The notes under the pieces were generated by a model that was not told the DNA's origin, searched no databases, and saw nothing but the letters and a program-made list of their open reading frames with translations. 64,000 nucleotides of DNA, from NCBI RefSeq assembly GCF_002752165.1, contig NZ_MOMB01000050.1, positions 62,001 through 126,000 on the forward strand, in the 5' to 3' direction. Origin of the DNA: Erwinia sp. OLFS4 (GTDB lineage Bacteria; Pseudomonadota; Gammaproteobacteria; Enterobacterales; Enterobacteriaceae). A program made the translations under genes and the position numbers. Positions 31,582 to 41,363 of the stretch are shown piece after piece (the stretch's first letter is position 1; each line of letters opens with the position of its first letter).

Positions 31582-32856
31582 ATGTGCGCATCACCCCCCG
31601 CTGAACAATGGATACTCTGCCCGCAGTGCGATCTGATGACGCATCTGCCACCGATCAGTGTCGGGCAGAGAGCACGCTGTCCGCGCTGTCATTCAACCTT
31701 ATTCACGCGCTGGCGGGATACGCGTATCCGCGCTACCGGCTATACGCTGGCAGCACTGTTTATGCTGATACTGGCCAATCTGTTCCCGTTCATCAGTATG
31801 CAGGTAGCGGGCTTCAACAATCAGATTACCTTGTGGCGCATTCCGCAAGTGATGCTTAGCGAAGATTATGCCAGTCTGGCCATGCTGTTTTTGCTGTTTG
31901 TTCAGGGCGTGCCGGCGCTGTGTATGCTCACTATTTTCCTGTTGGTGAACCGGGTCCGCTTGCCGCTGGCCTGTAAGCGGCTAATGGCCAGGGTACTGTT
32001 TCATCTTAAAACCTGGGGTATGGCCGAAATTTTTCTGGTGGGCGTGCTGGTTAGCTTTGTCAAGCTGATGGCCTACGGTGATATTGGTCTTGGCAGCAGT
32101 TTTTTGCCCTGGTGTTTGTTCTGCTTGTTACAGCTGCGTGCCTTTATGTGTATTGACCGGCGTATGCTGTGGCAGGAGATAGCGCCGCTGCCTGCGTTAC
32201 CGGCTATGCCGACACCAGGGATCAGCGGTCTGGCGCAACAACTGCGCGCCTGCCGCTGTTGTGCCGCCGTTTTACCGGCGCAGCAGACGGTCTGCCCCCG
32301 TTGTCATACATATGGCACGCCGCGCCGTCGCCATAGTCTGCAATGGACGCTGGCTTTGTTGCTCACCTCTCTGATGCTTTATATCCCGGCTAATTTACTG
32401 CCTATCATGGTGACTCAGGCGCTGGGAAATAAGATAACCTCAACGATCATGGCCGGCGTGGTGCTGTTATGGGGTGAAGGTTCGTACCCGGTGGCGCTGG
32501 TTATTTTTATTGCCAGTATTATGGTGCCCAGCCTGAAAATGTTGGCCATAGGCTGGCTTTGCTGGGATGCCGCTGGCTATGGCCGGCGCGACAGTGAAAA
32601 AATGCATCTGATTTATGAGGTGGTTGAGTTTGTTGGCCGCTGGTCAATGATTGATGTTTTTGTTATCGCGATTCTTTCCGCGCTGGTCAGAATGGGGCAA
32701 CTAATGAGTATTTATCCGGATATCGGGGCGCTGTTGTTTGCGCTGGTAGTCATTCTGACCATGATTGCGTCAATGACCTTTGATTCCCGCCTGACGTGGG
32801 ATCGTGCACGCTACGCACAGCACAACCGGAAGGAGCTGAAACTTGCAGGAGAATAA
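31582..32856 (+). CDS. pqiA: Intermembrane transport protein PqiA
   Basis: PqiA (424 residues) is the inner-membrane partner of the PqiABC tunnel that moves lipids between the membranes. It has two repeated PqiA domains, each starting with a zinc-ribbon-like Cys pair set: CPQC...CPRC near 14-38, and CRCC...CPRC near 226-247. Each domain carries about four membrane helices. A ribosome site GGAGAGAGGG precedes the ATG. The stop lies inside the start of pqiB. Confidence 0.95.
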   Translation: MCASPPAEQWILCPQCDLMTHLPPISVGQRARCPRCHSTLFTRWRDTRIRATGYTLAALFMLILANLFPFISMQVAGFNNQITLWRIPQVMLSEDYASLAMLFLLFVQGVPALCMLTIFLLVNRVRLPLACKRLMARVLFHLKTWGMAEIFLVGVLVSFVKLMAYGDIGLGSSFLPWCLFCLLQLRAFMCIDRRMLWQEIAPLPALPAMPTPGISGLAQQLRACRCCAAVLPAQQTVCPRCHTYGTPRRRHSLQWTLALLLTSLMLYIPANLLPIMVTQALGNKITSTIMAGVVLLWGEGSYPVALVIFIASIMVPSLKMLAIGWLCWDAAGYGRRDSEKMHLIYEVVEFVGRWSMIDVFVIAILSALVRMGQLMSIYPDIGALLFALVVILTMIASMTFDSRLTWDRARYAQHNRKELKLAGE

Positions 32857-34486
32857 TCAGGGCTCAGCCCAGATAGAACAGATCAAACGCTGGTCACCGG
32901 TATGGATCGTGCCGATTGTTACCCTGTTGATTGGCGGCTGGATCCTGTTCTGGCATTTTAGTCATCAGGGGCCGGAAATTATCTTAACCACCACCAATGC
33001 TGAAGATATCGTCGGCGGTAAAACGGCGATTAAAAGCCGCAGTGTCGATGTTGGTATGGTTGAAAGCGTGACGCTGAGTGATGACCTGCATCATGTTAAA
33101 ATTAAAGCGCGGCTTAATGCGGGCATGGAAAAACTGCTGCACACCGACAGCGTTTTCTGGGTAGTGAAACCGACCATTGGTCGCTCCGGCGTCAGTGGTC
33201 TTGGAACGTTATTCTCCGGTGCCTATATCGAGCTGCAGCCAGGAAGCAAAGGCAGCCAGGCCAAAGAGTATGCTTTGCTTGATGCGCCGCCGCTGGCGCC
33301 ACCTGACGCTAAGGGTATCCATGTTATTTTAGACAGCGGCAAAGCCGGTCAGCTGACGCCTGGCGATCCGGTGCTGTTTCGGGGTTACCGGGTTGGCTCG
33401 GTGGAAATGGCGCATTTTGATACCGAAAAACGTATGATGACCTACCAGCTGTTTATTACGGCACCTTACGACAGATTAGTGACCACAAACGTTCGCTTCT
33501 GGAAAGACAGCGGTATTGCCGTCGATATGTCTGCATCGGGTATGCGTGTTGAAATGGGCTCGCTGACGACGCTGTTCAGTGGCGGCGTCAGTTTTGACGT
33601 GCCACAAGGCTGGGATTTAGGTAAGGTGGCGCAAAATCAGGCGGAATATCGCTTGTTTGACGATCAGCGCAGCATCCAGGATTCGCTGTATACCGAACAT
33701 CAGGATTTCCTGATGTTCTTTAATCAATCAATTCGCGGGCTGCAACCCGGCGCACCGGTTGAGTTCCGCGGCATCCGTCTGGGGACCGTTGCTGAAGTAC
33801 CCTTTAAGTCCATGGCGGTTGCTCAGGCGCTGAATAACGATTACCGCATCCCGGTGCTGATTCGCATTGAGCCGGATCGCTTGCGCAGTATGCTGGGGGG
33901 CGATTTTAATATTGATCAGCACCTGAAAAGCGGCATAACACAAGGGCTGCGTGCGTCGCTGAAAACCGCCAATTTACTCACCGGCGCGCTGTATGTTGAT
34001 CTGGATTTTTATAACAATATCAAAGCCTACACAGGTCCGGATAAAGTATCCGGCTATGATATTATTCCGACAATTGATGGTGGTCTGAACCAGATCCAGC
34101 AGAAGCTGGTGGCGGTACTGGACAAGATCAACAGCCTGCCAATTGATCCGATGCTCAATGAGGCCACTCGTACACTGAAACAGAGTCAGCAGTCGATGCG
34201 TCAGCTGGATCGTACGCTTAGCAGTCTTAACACGCTAATCAGCAGTAAGGAAATGCAAAAGCTGCCGGCCGACATGCAGCAGACGCTGATTGATGTTAAC
34301 CGCAGTCTGCGTGGTTTTCAGCCCGGGTCACCGGCATATAATCGTCTGGTATCGGATATGCAACGTCTTGACCAGGTTTTACGTGAACTGCAACCGCTAC
34401 TGCGTACGCTGAATACTAAGAGTAATGCGCTGGTATTTGAGGCTAAACCCGGCCAGGATCCGCAGCCAAAGAGGGCACATAAATGA
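32843..34486 (+). CDS. pqiB: Intermembrane transport protein PqiB (MCE)
   Basis: PqiB (547 residues) forms a periplasmic hexameric tube of three MCE domains plus a coiled-coil needle. One N-terminal membrane helix (about 19-38) precedes MCE domains beginning near residues 45, 160 and 285, each showing the GxPVxFRGxxxG-like phrase (for example PVLFRGYRVGSV, PVEFRGIRLGTV). A helical C-terminal third (430-530) is the needle. It uses a TTG start overlapping the pqiA end, preceded by a good ribosome site (GGAAGGAG, 7 bases). The residues after it match E. coli PqiB. Confidence 0.95.
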   Translation: MQENNQGSAQIEQIKRWSPVWIVPIVTLLIGGWILFWHFSHQGPEIILTTTNAEDIVGGKTAIKSRSVDVGMVESVTLSDDLHHVKIKARLNAGMEKLLHTDSVFWVVKPTIGRSGVSGLGTLFSGAYIELQPGSKGSQAKEYALLDAPPLAPPDAKGIHVILDSGKAGQLTPGDPVLFRGYRVGSVEMAHFDTEKRMMTYQLFITAPYDRLVTTNVRFWKDSGIAVDMSASGMRVEMGSLTTLFSGGVSFDVPQGWDLGKVAQNQAEYRLFDDQRSIQDSLYTEHQDFLMFFNQSIRGLQPGAPVEFRGIRLGTVAEVPFKSMAVAQALNNDYRIPVLIRIEPDRLRSMLGGDFNIDQHLKSGITQGLRASLKTANLLTGALYVDLDFYNNIKAYTGPDKVSGYDIIPTIDGGLNQIQQKLVAVLDKINSLPIDPMLNEATRTLKQSQQSMRQLDRTLSSLNTLISSKEMQKLPADMQQTLIDVNRSLRGFQPGSPAYNRLVSDMQRLDQVLRELQPLLRTLNTKSNALVFEAKPGQDPQPKRAHK

Positions 34487-35064
34487 TGAAGTGGATCCCT
34501 GTATGTATAATGGTGCTGGCCCTGAGCGCCTGTGGCGGCGCAGGTCAGCCATCTTATTATCAGCTGCCGCAGGCTGATGCTGTGCTGAGCAGCCAGCTGC
34601 ACAAAGATGCCACCGGCCGGCCAGCGGTCTGGATTGAACGACTGACGCTGCCGGACTATTTATCCGCCGGCGGAATTGTTTATCAGACCAGCAAGGTCAA
34701 TTATGTTATCGCCAGTCGTCATTTGTGGGCCAGTCCGCTTGACCAGCAGCTAAAGCAGGCGTTGATCAATAATTTGTCAGCTCAGCTACCTGGACGGGTG
34801 GTGTCTGCAACAGCACTGGGGGATCGGCCGGATGTGCTCAGCGTAAATATTACCGCTTTCCAGGGCCGCTACGATGGTCAGGTGGTAATCAGTGGTGACT
34901 GGATACTGCAACAGGGTAATATTATCAGACGTCAGGGTTTTTCACTGAGTCTGCCATTGCGTGACGACGGTTACCAGCCATTGGTGAAAACCTTAGCCGC
35001 AGGCTGGCAACAGGTTTCTGCTGAGATTGCCCGCCAGTTGTCATCGGCTGCCGGCAATCGCTAA
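34483..35064 (+). CDS. pqiC: Outer-membrane lipoprotein PqiC
   Basis: PqiC (YmbA), 193 residues, is the outer-membrane lipoprotein that docks the PqiB tube. A lipoprotein signal with lipobox LSAC (Cys17) is visible; the next residues are GGAG, so no Asp at +2, which fits outer-membrane sorting. The ABC-type auxiliary phrase YYQLPQADA follows. The ATG overlaps the pqiB stop by four bases, completing the pqiABC operon. Confidence 0.94.
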   Translation: MMKWIPVCIMVLALSACGGAGQPSYYQLPQADAVLSSQLHKDATGRPAVWIERLTLPDYLSAGGIVYQTSKVNYVIASRHLWASPLDQQLKQALINNLSAQLPGRVVSATALGDRPDVLSVNITAFQGRYDGQVVISGDWILQQGNIIRRQGFSLSLPLRDDGYQPLVKTLAAGWQQVSAEIARQLSSAAGNR

Positions 35065-35341
35065 TCTTTACTTTTCGCTAAGTCCTTGATTGCTGACAGA
35101 TGAAAATTTGTCAGGATCAGGGGCTTTTTCAATGTTTTTCCGCAGGTTAGTCATCTGGCTAGCGCAGAGTAAACGCTTCGCTTTACTTTCTTTACACGTC
35201 ATTTTGATGACATTGGCGTGAAATTTGCGCATTGATCTTTGCTGATACAGGGGTTAAAACCAACATAATGGCTGCTTTCCTGAAGTAGCCATTGCTTTCT
35301 TAACATCCGAATTCCACCAGTCAAAATGAGGGAAACAAGGT

Positions 35342-35509
35342 ATGAAGAGACAGAAAAGAGACCGACTCGAGCGCGCACATTCTCGCGGTTATCAGGCAGG
35401 CATCAGCGGACGTTCAAGGGAAATGTGTCCTTACCAGATGATTGATGCCCGGTCTCACTGGTTGGGAGGCTGGCGACAAGCCATGGCGGACAGAACGACG
35501 CTGGCGTGA
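35342..35509 (+). CDS. rmf: Ribosome modulation factor
   Basis: A 55-residue, very basic protein nearly identical to E. coli RMF: MKRQKRDRLERAHSRGYQAG at the start and LGGWRQAMADR near the end. RMF pairs 70S ribosomes into inactive 100S dimers in stationary phase. It is preceded by a 277-base leader and spacer after pqiC and by a clear ribosome site (AACAAGGT). Transcription ends at a terminator shared with the convergent fabA. Confidence 0.96.
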   Translation: MKRQKRDRLERAHSRGYQAGISGRSREMCPYQMIDARSHWLGGWRQAMADRTTLA

Positions 35510-35530
35510 TTCTGTTCGTTGTCAGGAAAA

Positions 35531-35556
35531 AACCTCCGCTGATGCGGAGGTTTATT
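35531..35556. terminator. Terminator between rmf and fabA
   Basis: A 9-bp stem with a 4-base loop, A-run on the left and T-rich run on the right, separates two convergent genes and can serve both. Confidence 0.88.
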
Positions 35557-35568
35557 ATTATTGGTGAC

Positions 35569-36087
35569 TCAGAAAGCGCTGGTGTCTTTGAACAGACCCA
35601 CTTTCAGATCGGTAGCGGTGTAAATCACATGGCCATCTACCAGTACTTCACCATCAGCCACCCCCATCACCAGTTTGCGGCTGATAACGCGTTTGAAGTG
35701 AATGCGGTAGCTGACTTTGCTCGCTGTTGGTAATACCTGGCCGGTAAATTTCACTTCACCGACGCCCAGCGCACGACCTTTACCTTCTGAACCCAGCCAG
35801 CCCAGATAAAAACCGACCAGCTGCCACATTGCGTCAAGTCCAAGGCAGCCAGGCATAACCGGATCGTTAACAAAATGGCAGCCAAAGAACCACAGGTCCG
35901 GCGAGATATCCAGTTCTGCCTCGACGTAACCCTTATTATATTTTCCGCCGGTTTCATTCATTTCAACCACACGGTCCATCATCAGCATATTGCCTGACGG
36001 AAGAGGCGGGCCACCGGCGCCGAACAGCTCACCACGACCAGAAGCCATCAGGTCTTCTTTAGAATAAGAATTACGTTTATCTACCAT
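35569..36087 (-). CDS. fabA: 3-hydroxydecanoyl-ACP dehydratase/isomerase
   Basis: FabA (172 residues) dehydrates beta-hydroxydecanoyl-ACP and isomerises the trans-2 to the cis-3 product, the entry to unsaturated fatty acids. The hot-dog fold active-site His71 and Asp85 (70 and 84 without the initiator Met) are in [18 protein letters not shown]. FabR- and FadR-type boxes lie just upstream, matching the known E. coli control in which FadR activates and FabR represses. Confidence 0.97.
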   Translation of the reverse strand: MVDKRNSYSKEDLMASGRGELFGAGGPPLPSGNMLMMDRVVEMNETGGKYNKGYVEAELDISPDLWFFGCHFVNDPVMPGCLGLDAMWQLVGFYLGWLGSEGKGRALGVGEVKFTGQVLPTASKVSYRIHFKRVISRKLVMGVADGEVLVDGHVIYTATDLKVGLFKDTSAF

Positions 36088-36124
36088 GAGTTCTATAGCC
36101 CTATTTTCATGAGTGTCGAAGATT

Positions 36125-36142
36125 AGCGAACAGCTGTACGCT
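36125..36142 (-). promoter_or_regulatory. FabR operator at fabA
   Basis: On the minus strand the palindrome AGCGTACAGCTGTTCGCT agrees with the E. coli fabA FabR site at nearly all positions. It lies 38-55 bases before the fabA start and immediately downstream of the FadR box. Confidence 0.75.
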
Positions 36143-36143
36143 C

Positions 36144-36160
36144 AACAACTCCGATCAGTT
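36144..36160 (-). promoter_or_regulatory. FadR box at fabA
   Basis: Minus-strand AACTGATCGGAGTTGTT fits the FadR consensus (ANCTGGTCNGACCNGNT) with three differences. It abuts the FabR site as in E. coli and overlaps the last codons of the upstream lonH gene. Confidence 0.7.
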
Positions 36161-37912
36161 GTGATGTAACCAGTTAAGCCAGCGCAGCGGCCATGGACGG
36201 TGGCGGTTTTCCTGCTGGTTCATTTGCGCAATACGTTCCTGAATTGTTCGCAACAGGCAGGGACCGCGTTCGGTATTCCACACTTTATCCATCAGCAATG
36301 GCAAGGCTTGTTCAATATGGCTGACGGTCCAGAGGTGGAACTGTTCTTCCCTGACGGCGTTGATCACGTCGTCGTTAAGGGCCAGATGGCGCACATTACT
36401 TGCAGGTAAAATAACACCCTGTCTGCCGTTTAGCCCACGCTGCTGGCAAATCTGGAAGAAGCCTTCAATTTTTTCATTCAGTCCGCCAACAGGCTGTACA
36501 TTACCAAACTGATCGACCGAACCGGTAACGGCAATCTGTTGATTCACAGGCTGATTCGCCAGGGCGCTAATCAGCGCACATAGTTCGGCCAGCGATGCGC
36601 TGTCACCGTCTACTTCTGAATAAGACTGCTCAAAAACAATCGAGGCCGAGAAGGGCAGCTGCTGCTCCAGTTCGAGTTCAGATACCAGCCAGGCCTGCAT
36701 AATCATCATGCCTTTTGCATGAATATTGCCGCCAAGTTCCGCTTTACGCTCAACATCGGTAAATTCTCCGTCACCGGGATGGACGACGCAGCTGATACGC
36801 GAAGGTTCACCAAAGGGGCGTGGATGACCAGGAAATTCGATTACAGAAAGGCCGTTTATCTGACCGACGACGGCGCCTTCAGTATCGATCAGGATTTGAT
36901 CGAGCAGAATTTCATCCTGCATGCGCTCGGCAAGGAAGCCTTCGCGCCAGGCGCGTGCTTCAAGCGCGCTCTTTAACTGACTGGCGGCGAGACGGTTATC
37001 TTCGCTGTAAATTAACGCATCCTGTAGCTGACGTGTCAGCCAGCAGGGGCAAAGCGGCAAGGTTTCCTGGTCACCGGTATAACGTACGCTTTCAATGATC
37101 AGCTGCGACCAGAAATCGCTTTCAATGTCACCAATATCGGCACGATTAGCCACCTCACGCACCCACTGACACCAGTCAGTCATTTCTTCATCGTCAACAA
37201 TCTGTATGTTTTCTTCAAACTCACTGTAGATGGCCAGGGCTGACAATTCGGCTTCCATTTCCTGAAATTGCGCCAGCGCTTCGCGATCGCCGGCTATCAG
37301 CAGGCGGAAGGTTAACGGCATGGCGGGCACAGAAACAGGCAGCGCGCGGGTTTCATCTGGTGATAACCAGATGTATTGCTGGCTGAGAAAAATTTGTTTC
37401 AGCCGCAGCCACATTAAGGGCTGGCTAATGATAGCTCGCAGCGAAATGATCAGCGTCCCACCATTAATGCGGTGCAGCAGGCCCGGTTCAAGCGTCAGAT
37501 TGTCACGGAAAATACGCACACAGCCAAACAGCTGTTCAGGTTCAATCCAGTCGGCCACGCCAACCTGACCGGACAGACAGGCAAAGTTATCTTCCGCCGT
37601 TTCAACACTGCGCCAGCGGGCCTGATTTCCTTCAAGACTGTAATGCCCACCGCACCAGTGTGGTGGCTTATCTGCTTGCAGCATCATCAATCGGTCGCGC
37701 AGTAGCGTCAGGTATTGTCCATATTCTGCGATTTTTACCAGCATCATTGCCGGTTGTGCCGTCGTCAGACTGAAGGTCTGCAAACCGTCTGCCAGGCGTG
37801 CCTGAATTTTTTCAAAACACCCTGAAGTATCCTCAGGGAGCTGAGAAAAAAAGTGCTGATAATTATCGGTTTGTGGCCGTAGTACCTGCCAATCTAGTTT
37901 GTTACTGGTCAA
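36155..37912 (-). CDS. ycbZ: Lon-like protease LonH (YcbZ)
   Basis: A 585-residue Lon-family protein lacking a complete AAA+ module, matching E. coli YcbZ (LonH). The C-terminal protease domain has the catalytic Ser438 in EVDGDSAS and Lys481 in LNEKIEGF. The N-terminal half has the family phrases GGHYSLEG, DWIEPEQLFGC and INGGTLIISLR. The start is set at a TTG (37910-37912), because the following residues align exactly with the E. coli N terminus and give its length. The upstream in-frame ATG at 37946-37948 overlaps a TATAAT-like hexamer, making it a poor start. Confidence 0.9.
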   Translation of the reverse strand: MTSNKLDWQVLRPQTDNYQHFFSQLPEDTSGCFEKIQARLADGLQTFSLTTAQPAMMLVKIAEYGQYLTLLRDRLMMLQADKPPHWCGGHYSLEGNQARWRSVETAEDNFACLSGQVGVADWIEPEQLFGCVRIFRDNLTLEPGLLHRINGGTLIISLRAIISQPLMWLRLKQIFLSQQYIWLSPDETRALPVSVPAMPLTFRLLIAGDREALAQFQEMEAELSALAIYSEFEENIQIVDDEEMTDWCQWVREVANRADIGDIESDFWSQLIIESVRYTGDQETLPLCPCWLTRQLQDALIYSEDNRLAASQLKSALEARAWREGFLAERMQDEILLDQILIDTEGAVVGQINGLSVIEFPGHPRPFGEPSRISCVVHPGDGEFTDVERKAELGGNIHAKGMMIMQAWLVSELELEQQLPFSASIVFEQSYSEVDGDSASLAELCALISALANQPVNQQIAVTGSVDQFGNVQPVGGLNEKIEGFFQICQQRGLNGRQGVILPASNVRHLALNDDVINAVREEQFHLWTVSHIEQALPLLMDKVWNTERGPCLLRTIQERIAQMNQQENRHRPWPLRWLNWLHHN

Positions 37913-38095
37913 TGTTATCGATTTATCTGAAATGAACAAAGGGCGCATTATACTGTATTTCAGCCGGTTAAGCACCGCGCCTGTCAATTTAGCTGTGATG
38001 CCGCACACCTTTTGCTAAGTACAGCGGTTTTCCGGTTTATGTCACCTGAAAAGCTGTTATGCTCTGTAAACAAGGCGATCAGCATTGAGATTCCG

Positions 38096-38557
38096 ATGAA
38101 ATATCAGCAGCTCGAAAATCTTGAAAGCGGATGGAAATGGAAATATCTGGTAAAAAAACACCGCGAAGGGGAATTGATCACCCGTTATATTGAGCTAAGT
38201 GCGGCTCAGGTTGCGGTGGATGAGCTGCTGGCTATGGAAAACCGGCCGGTGGAGGTATTGTTGTGGATACAGCAACATATCAATCCGGCGCTGGAAAATC
38301 GTATGAAGCAGACGATACGTGCCCGACGTAAACGTCATTTTAATGCGGAACATCAGCATAGTCGTAAAAAATCAATCGACCTTGAATATCTGGTATGGCA
38401 GCGGCTTGCCGGTCTTGCCCAGCGGCGTAAGCTGACCCTGTCTGAAACCATTGTGCAGCTGATTGAAGATGCTGAGCGCAAAGAAAAATACGCCAGTAAG
38501 ATGTCGTTACTCAAAGAGGACTTGCAGGCTATTCTTGGCGATTCTAAAGAGCGCTGA
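38096..38557 (+). CDS. matP: Macrodomain Ter protein MatP
   Basis: MatP (153 residues) binds matS sites and organises the Ter macrodomain, linking it to the divisome through ZapB. The start [33 protein letters not shown] is the family signature. A longer upstream frame is not supported. The ribbon-helix-helix region is near residues 95-130 ([19 protein letters not shown]) and a C-terminal coiled coil follows. It is divergent from ycbZ and convergent with ompA. Confidence 0.96.
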   Translation: MKYQQLENLESGWKWKYLVKKHREGELITRYIELSAAQVAVDELLAMENRPVEVLLWIQQHINPALENRMKQTIRARRKRHFNAEHQHSRKKSIDLEYLVWQRLAGLAQRRKLTLSETIVQLIEDAERKEKYASKMSLLKEDLQAILGDSKER

Positions 38558-38601
38558 GCCTGTAAAGAGGCTGTAGTCATTGTCACCCGAAGAACAGAAA
38601 T

Positions 38602-38629
38602 AAAAAACCCCGCATCAGCGGGGTTTTTT
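38602..38629. terminator. Terminator between matP and ompA
   Basis: A 6-bp GC core with a 4-base loop, six A before and six T after, lies just past the ompA stop on the minus strand. It could also serve matP. Confidence 0.92.
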
Positions 38630-38642
38630 CAAAGCCGGTTAC

Positions 38643-39707
38643 TTAAGCCTGTGGCTGAGTAACAACGTCTTTAATGCCTTTAACTTCGATTTCTACGCGA
38701 CGGTCAGGCGCCAGGCAGCTGATCTGGGCATTGCGGCCTTTCACGCTGTTACAGGTGCTGCCGGTAACAGGGTCAGATTTGCCCATGCCACGTGCAGAGA
38801 TCTTGTTAGACGGGATACCTTTAGAAACCAGGTAGTCAACAACGGACTGAGCACGTTTCTCAGACAGCTTCTGGTTGTACTGGTCAGAACCGATGCGGTC
38901 GGTGTAGCCCAGAACGATGACAGAACCATCTTTCGGATCCATTGAGCTCAGCTGGCTGTAAAGCTGATCCAGCGCCTGCTGACCTTCAGGTTTCAGCGTT
39001 GCTTTGTTGAAGTTGAACAATACGTCTGACTTCAGAGTAAAGCGTTTGGTCTGAACAACCGGAGCCGGAGCAGGTGCCGGAGCTGGAGCAGCCTCATCCT
39101 GGCCGAAGCGGTAAGAAACACCCAGAGCCAGCATGCCGTTATCAGGACGGGTACCAACGGTAGTCGCGTCACCGATGTTGTTCACCCACTGGTAATCCAG
39201 ACGGGTTGCCCAGTTTTTAGTGACAGCATATTCAACACCAACGGCTGCCAGCGGAGAAACGCCAGTGTCGTTGTCGCTGATGCGGGAATTAGTGTTACCG
39301 TTATACTGGGTTGAATCAGCACGCCATACCATACCGCCCAGGCGAGTATAGATATCGAGATCATCAGTGATCGGGTAGCTCAGTTTCGCTGCCAGCTGAA
39401 TGCCCTGTGCTTTGAACGCGCCGTTAACAGTATTGCCTTTGTAAGGCATACGTCCCAGCCAGTCATAGCCCAGTTCGAAGCCCAGATAAGGATTCGCCTG
39501 ATAGCCCACGAATGCACCAGCGCCCAGTTGACTTTCATGGGTCGGGCCATCGTTGTTGACATAACCGTTACCGTAGTAGCCTTTGTCGTGATACTGAGAC
39601 CAGCCCAGTTTACCACCGACGTACCAGGTATTATCTTTCGGAGCGGCCTGCGCTACTGTAGCGAAGCCAGCCAGTGCCACTGCAATTGCGATAGCTGTCT
39701 TTTTCAT
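38643..39707 (-). CDS. ompA: Outer membrane protein OmpA
   Basis: OmpA (354 residues) has a 21-residue signal peptide ending AQA. Next is an eight-strand beta-barrel (about 22-195), a Pro/Ala hinge ([12 protein letters not shown] near 205-216), and a periplasmic peptidoglycan-binding OmpA-C domain. That domain has [11 protein letters not shown] and the motif [20 protein letters not shown] near 268-287. The Cys pair of the C-terminal domain is present. The 5' leader is long, consistent with known post-transcriptional control, though no sRNA site was checked. Confidence 0.97.
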   Translation of the reverse strand: MKKTAIAIAVALAGFATVAQAAPKDNTWYVGGKLGWSQYHDKGYYGNGYVNNDGPTHESQLGAGAFVGYQANPYLGFELGYDWLGRMPYKGNTVNGAFKAQGIQLAAKLSYPITDDLDIYTRLGGMVWRADSTQYNGNTNSRISDNDTGVSPLAAVGVEYAVTKNWATRLDYQWVNNIGDATTVGTRPDNGMLALGVSYRFGQDEAAPAPAPAPAPVVQTKRFTLKSDVLFNFNKATLKPEGQQALDQLYSQLSSMDPKDGSVIVLGYTDRIGSDQYNQKLSEKRAQSVVDYLVSKGIPSNKISARGMGKSDPVTGSTCNSVKGRNAQISCLAPDRRVEIEVKGIKDVVTQPQA

Positions 39708-40051
39708 TTTTGCGCCTCGTTATCATCCAAATAGGCAAGGAGCTGAATTTAGCTCTTGGTTTAATCCTTCGCCGGGCTTTATAGCTCGATTATTACGCTT
39801 CCGCATGGAGGTTGTCGGAGCACCTCGGCGTGATAAAGTCTACAACGTCGTGAAAAACTTACAAGTATGATGTTGGGTAGCGCGATAAAAAAATAGCGTT
39901 TTATACATATCTTTTAACAATTGTCGCGCAAAAATCAACAGTGATTATATCTCATAACGTCGCTAACCCATTGTCAAAGCGCGCCATAACAGAATCATAA
40001 GCTTATCGAAGGCTTCAGGCGGCATAACGCTGAGAAAATTCCCATTTTTAC
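39708..40051 (-). other. ompA leader and sulA-ompA spacer
   Basis: This 344-base gap lies between sulA and ompA on the same strand. The part next to ompA is AT-rich leader with a purine-rich ribosome site (GAGGCGCAAAA). No strong hairpin-plus-T terminator for sulA and no extra gene were seen. The ompA promoter was not assigned to a base. Confidence 0.4.
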
Positions 40052-40552
40052 TTAATGATACAAACTTGAGGGAATTTTCAGGCTGTTTACTGGTCCGTTG
40101 ATGGTTTTCTGACGATCTGTCGTGGATAAAATTAAGCCGAGGGCGTGACCTGTTTTTGCTGCTGCTTCCAGCATTTTCCTCTGTTCAGGAGACAGCGGGC
40201 TTTGCAGCCAACCAATTACCACGCTGTAATTGCCAGTCTGTAATGCTTTGATCATTGCATCGAGGGTAGTCACTTCCCCCGGACGCTGAACCTGCATCAT
40301 TTTATTCAGTGGCAGTCCGGTTGATTTTAGCCAGGGACGACTGATTTTTTGTTCTGATGTTAACCACAGCTGCCAGCGGGATTCAAGACTCAACTGCTGC
40401 AGCAGCGGCAATAACATCAGCTGCAGCATTGCTATCTGACCGTCACCGATGACGAGTTCGGCAATGCTACCGGAACTTAGTGTGGTTGCCGGACAGGCGT
40501 TTACATGCACAGGTTTGCTAACACGATAAGAATGAGAAAGTTGAGTACGCAT
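40052..40552 (-). CDS. sulA: SOS cell-division inhibitor SulA
   Basis: SulA (166 residues) blocks FtsZ polymerisation during the SOS response and is degraded by Lon. The core carries ISELVIGD-like residues (IAELVIGDGQIAMLQLMLLPLLQQLS) and WLTSEQKISRPWL; the C terminus ends SSLYH, the Lon-recognised type of ending. The start was moved from the longer frame to MRTQLSHSYR, directly after a LexA box. It is divergent from sxy. Confidence 0.93.
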   Translation of the reverse strand: MRTQLSHSYRVSKPVHVNACPATTLSSGSIAELVIGDGQIAMLQLMLLPLLQQLSLESRWQLWLTSEQKISRPWLKSTGLPLNKMMQVQRPGEVTTLDAMIKALQTGNYSVVIGWLQSPLSPEQRKMLEAAAKTGHALGLILSTTDRQKTINGPVNSLKIPSSLYH

Positions 40553-40574
40553 AATTAATTCACCTGTATTGTCA

Positions 40575-40590
40575 CTGTATGAATATACAG
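40575..40590 (-). promoter_or_regulatory. LexA (SOS) box of sulA
   Basis: CTGTATGAATATACAG is a perfect CTGT-N8-ACAG palindrome 23 bases before the sulA start, where E. coli sulA has its LexA operator. Confidence 0.92.
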
Positions 40591-40742
40591 TATCCGTGTC
40601 ATGGCTGAAAATCAACCTGATTTTTTTCAAAACACCTCGCAAATCTGACACGACGTTGACAAAAACAGCGGCAAGGCATTGATTGCTTTTACTACAACCT
40701 CTAATGTCAGGGGCAGCCCGGTTAATTAACAAGGAGGAAATG

Positions 40743-41363
40743 ATGACGACAAAAGGACGTATTGAGCGCATTACCAGGGTTCTGGACCCACTGGGCACGA
40801 TTAGCGTGCGCACGCAATTTGGTGGCTACAGCCTGAGCGTAGGTAAAGCCGTCTTTGCTGTGGTTGCTAAAGGTGAGCTTTATCTGCGCGCCTGTGAAGC
40901 GTCCAGGCCCTATCTCTGTGAACGCAAGCTGCATACGCTACAGTTTATGAAGCGCGGTGTACCGGTCAGCCTTGACTATTATCAGGTCAATGAAACCTTG
41001 TGGCAGGAGCCAGAGCAGTTGCTGGCTATATCACGGCTGTGTTTAAAGGGCGCGCAGCAGCATATTGAAGAATCGAGGCAGGCACGGCAAATACGGGATT
41101 TGCCCAACATCGGTCAGCAGCTTGAACGCTTATTGCGTGCTGCGGGCATTAGCAGCATCGGTGCGCTCAGAGAAGAGGGCGCAAAAGCCAGCTGGCTTAA
41201 GCTGCGGGCGTTAAATGCGCATCTGGGTCTGAATACGCTTTTCGCGCTGGAAGGTGCGTTAAGTGGCCTTCACTATCAGGCGTTACCTGAAGATGTGAAG
41301 GCCGATTTGCGGCGCTGGTATGAGGCTAAGATTGCCGAGCTTGAGCGTCAGCGCTGTCGATAG
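40743..41363 (+). CDS. sxy: Sxy/TfoX family competence regulator
   Basis: A 206-residue TfoX-family protein. It has the N-terminal domain with LGTISVRTQFGGYSLSVGKAVFAVV and GELYLRAC, and a C-terminal helix-hairpin domain with LPNIGQQLERLLRAAGISS near 120. In gamma-proteobacteria Sxy works with CRP at CRP-S sites to turn on DNA-uptake genes. The start at 40743 follows a strong AAGGAGGAAATG site; the adjacent ATG at 40740 is an alternative. The 3' end overlaps the convergent yccS by 38 bases. Confidence 0.88.
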   Translation: MTTKGRIERITRVLDPLGTISVRTQFGGYSLSVGKAVFAVVAKGELYLRACEASRPYLCERKLHTLQFMKRGVPVSLDYYQVNETLWQEPEQLLAISRLCLKGAQQHIEESRQARQIRDLPNIGQQLERLLRAAGISSIGALREEGAKASWLKLRALNAHLGLNTLFALEGALSGLHYQALPEDVKADLRRWYEAKIAELERQRCR

